From assembly GCA_910585715.1 (NCBI GenBank), contig CAJUEX010000086.1:1-7269 (forward strand): 7,269 nt of DNA, read 5' to 3'. The first letter of the stretch is position 1; every line of letters begins with the position of its first letter. Of the stretch, positions 5,277 to 7,269 are shown piece by piece. Position numbers and translations under genes: made by a program. The stretch is from an uncultured Lachnospiraceae bacterium (GTDB lineage: Bacteria > Bacillota > Clostridia > Lachnospirales > Lachnospiraceae). Below the pieces are notes generated by a model. It made no database searches, was not told the DNA's origin, and saw only the letters and a program-made list of their open reading frames with translations.

Positions 5277-7269
5277 TCCCTTTTTTCCCCAATCTCCGAG
5301 GGCTTGGTTGTCATCAGCTTATACAGCCGCAATGAACGGTCGAATTTATCTTTGAAAGGGATAATGGTGCTGCCATAAAAGATCAGCCCTTCTCCTTCCC
5401 CACTGTTTGTCACATAGGATAACTGGTGCGGGGAGATATTAAGCTGTTTTGCCAGTATCTGCCTGTCCCCTGCCGCCTGATTCAGCATGTAAATGAAGTC
5501 AGAGTTTTCAAAGATGTTCTCAATCTCCCGGCTCGCCAGCAAATCTTTGATATTCTGCGTAATTCCTGTCGGTATACCGCCCCATTTCCTGAAACGCTTC
5601 CAAATCTCCACGGAATAAGCCGCTGTCTGCTCTTCCTTCAAGAGGAGATGAAACTCGTCTATGTAATACCGTGTTGATTTGTTTGAATATCTGTTTATCG
5701 TTACCCGGTTCCACACCTGGTCCTGCACAATCAGCATTCCCAGCTTTTTAAGCTGCTTCCCCAAATCCTTGATATCAAAACAGACAATCCGGTTATCCAA
5801 CTCCACATTAGTCTGGTGATTGAATACCTTAAGCGAACCATTCACATAGATTTCAAGGGCAGTAGCAATCCTCTGTGCCTGCACTTCCTTCTGTTCTCTG
5901 AGGCGCTGGTACAAATCCCCCAGCACAGGCATGTTTTCCGGCACAGGGTTCTCAAAATATTTCCGGTAGACAATAGGAAGGCACCTGTCGATCACGGATT
6001 TTTCCTCTGCTTCAATCCCGTTCCTGCTCCCCATGATCAGCTCACATAAAGATAAGATAAAATCACTCTTTACACCCAGCGGGTTATCGTCCTCCGAATA
6101 GTCCATGTTGATATCCATGGGGTTAATGTAGTCATGGCTTGCAGCAGATATATGGATGACCTGCCCGCCAAGGGCATGGACAAGAGGATAATACTCTCCT
6201 TCCGGATCTCCGATAATGATGTCGTCCTGTGTCGCAAAAAAAGCGTTGGTGATTTCCCTCTTTGCGGAGAATGATTTTCCTGAACCCGGTGTTCCTAAAA
6301 TAAGCCCGTTAGGGTTCTTCAGCTTTTTCCTGTCCACCATAATCATATTGTTGCTTAGGGCATTCAGCCCGTAATATAAGGATTCCCCCGGCATGAAAAG
6401 CTCCTGTGTGGTAAAAGGGACAAAAATAGCTGTTGAAGTAGTGGTCAATGCCCTTTTAATGGGAATTAAGTTAAGCCCCAGCGGGATGCTGCTCATCAGC
6501 CCCTGCTCTTGCATATAGTCCAGCCTGCGCAGGGAACAGTTGTATTTCTGCGCAATCCCGGCAGTCTGGAATATCCCGTTATCCAGCTCCTGCTTTGTCT
6601 TTGCTGTATTCATGAAAAGGGCTGTCACAAGGAACATCCGCTCATTCCTTGACTGCAAATCTTCTAAAAGACGCTTTGCCTCCCCTCCGTAAGTGTTCAG
6701 GTCAGAAGGGATGATATCCATATCGTAACCGCTCCGCACAGCCTTTTTCTGTTCTTCCAGCTTCATACGGTCAATATCCGTCACTTTGCTTTTTACCGTC
6801 TTTATGGCCTTTAACTGGTCTAAGGACTGGATATGCAGGTTTACCACAAGGTTCCTGTCCATATCAAGGAACTCTGCCAGCATACGGTCCGTCAGCTCCG
6901 GCGCTATGATCTGCAGATAGGATGCCGCCCCAAGGGTATTTCCCATCTGGAAATCCTTCCCACCCTTGAACACGAAGCTGGACGGTGCAACAAAATCCTT
7001 TGTACTCATACCCGAATGCAGCAGTTCATCATAGGAAAAATGGAAGGGTTCACCCTCTTCCTGATTAAAAGTCTCATAGATCAGCTGCAGTCTCTCTTCC
7101 CCGCTTAAGGGATATGCCTGCACGCCAAGGACTTTGAAATTGTTCAGGATATCCGCCTCGATCCGCTCAAGCCTTGGCTTCGCCTCCCGGATGTTTTCCG
7201 CCTCAATGCCGAAAGTGATATACTTCGTCCGCACCAGCCCGTTGTTCCCCTTGGCAAGCTGGTTCTTTA
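5273..7269 (-). CDS. VirB4-family conjugation ATPase (5' end beyond the window)
   Basis: Cytoplasmic or membrane-associated AAA+-like ATPase that energises assembly of, and transport through, the type IV secretion channel. The frame is open to the right edge: 11 codons (KNQLAKGNNGL) precede a GTG at 7234. That GTG is therefore probably internal, and the true start lies outside. Visible are 664 codons. The N-terminal VirB4 domain contains TKYITFGIEAENIREAKPRL. Walker A GTPGSGKS lies at 6272-6295, followed by IIGDPEGEYYPLV. Walker B is YYIDEFHLLL, with D at 5657-5659 and E at 5654-5656. The downstream ITQNIKDLL is the conserved glutamine motif, and FENSDFIYMLNQ follows near the C-terminus. Family members are usually around 800 residues, so roughly the first 130-150 are missing. 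The stop overlaps the methyltransferase start by 4 bases. It is the most secure marker that this is a transfer operon. Confidence 0.95.
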   Translation of the reverse strand, partial: KNQLAKGNNGLVRTKYITFGIEAENIREAKPRLERIEADILNNFKVLGVQAYPLSGEERLQLIYETFNQEEGEPFHFSYDELLHSGMSTKDFVAPSSFVFKGGKDFQMGNTLGAASYLQIIAPELTDRMLAEFLDMDRNLVVNLHIQSLDQLKAIKTVKSKVTDIDRMKLEEQKKAVRSGYDMDIIPSDLNTYGGEAKRLLEDLQSRNERMFLVTALFMNTAKTKQELDNGIFQTAGIAQKYNCSLRRLDYMQEQGLMSSIPLGLNLIPIKRALTTTSTAIFVPFTTQELFMPGESLYYGLNALSNNMIMVDRKKLKNPNGLILGTPGSGKSFSAKREITNAFFATQDDIIIGDPEGEYYPLVHALGGQVIHISAASHDYINPMDINMDYSEDDNPLGVKSDFILSLCELIMGSRNGIEAEEKSVIDRCLPIVYRKYFENPVPENMPVLGDLYQRLREQKEVQAQRIATALEIYVNGSLKVFNHQTNVELDNRIVCFDIKDLGKQLKKLGMLIVQDQVWNRVTINRYSNKSTRYYIDEFHLLLKEEQTAAYSVEIWKRFRKWGGIPTGITQNIKDLLASREIENIFENSDFIYMLNQAAGDRQILAKQLNISPHQLSYVTNSGEGEGLIFYGSTIIPFKDKFDRSLRLYKLMTTKPSEIGEKRE

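Noticed and set aside
1..7269. CRISPR arrays, tRNA or rRNA genes, insertion sequences, attachment sites, oriT
   Set aside because: No regularly spaced repeats, tRNA-like folds, transposase genes or long terminal inverted repeats were seen; nearly all bases are used by the conjugation genes.

Overview
The window is a stretch of a conjugation (type IV secretion) operon from an integrative and conjugative element of the Tn1549 / C. difficile CTn type. Such elements are found in Gram-positive Firmicutes, especially gut Clostridia and Lachnospiraceae. Three things support this: the strong AAGGAG-like ribosome binding sites, the gene set (VirB4 ATPase, CD1108-type NlpC/P60 hydrolase, DUF4315, CD1107-type DUF4366, topoisomerase III), and the overlapping one-strand layout. 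The host species cannot be named from this sequence. No integrase, relaxase, attachment site, oriT or element end is visible, so this is an internal segment.

All genes lie on the minus strand and are read from right to left. The order is: virB4-like ATPase (7269 to 5273, 5' end outside the window); beta-class adenine/cytosine-N4 DNA methyltransferase (5276 to 4440); unrecognised 201-residue protein (4492 to 3887); 813-residue membrane-anchored NlpC/P60 peptidoglycan hydrolase (3844 to 1403); possible 38-codon small ORF (1401 to 1285); DUF4315 coiled-coil protein (1316 to 984); DUF4366 membrane protein (1000 to 356); and topoisomerase III (340 to 1, 3' end outside the window). Most junctions are overlaps (4, 53 and 17 bases) or gaps of 15 to 42 bases. 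The exception is the AT-rich stretch of 86 bases before DUF4315, which holds a perfect hairpin and the small ORF. This layout suggests one polycistronic transcript whose promoter lies to the right of the window. I found no convincing promoter or intrinsic terminator, and no stretch over 300 bases lacks a gene.

Functionally, VirB4 would power assembly and substrate transfer. The NlpC/P60 protein would open the peptidoglycan locally. DUF4315 and DUF4366 are co-conserved structural or accessory proteins of unknown role. Topoisomerase III would resolve topology during DNA processing. The methyltransferase has no restriction partner in the window and may protect or mark element DNA.

The parts least explained by known families are the 201-residue protein, tightly overlapped with the methyltransferase; the small ORF with hairpin between the hydrolase and DUF4315; and the long charged cytoplasmic N-terminal half of the hydrolase. 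I see no clear evidence of a wholly new system; these are candidates within a known type of operon.
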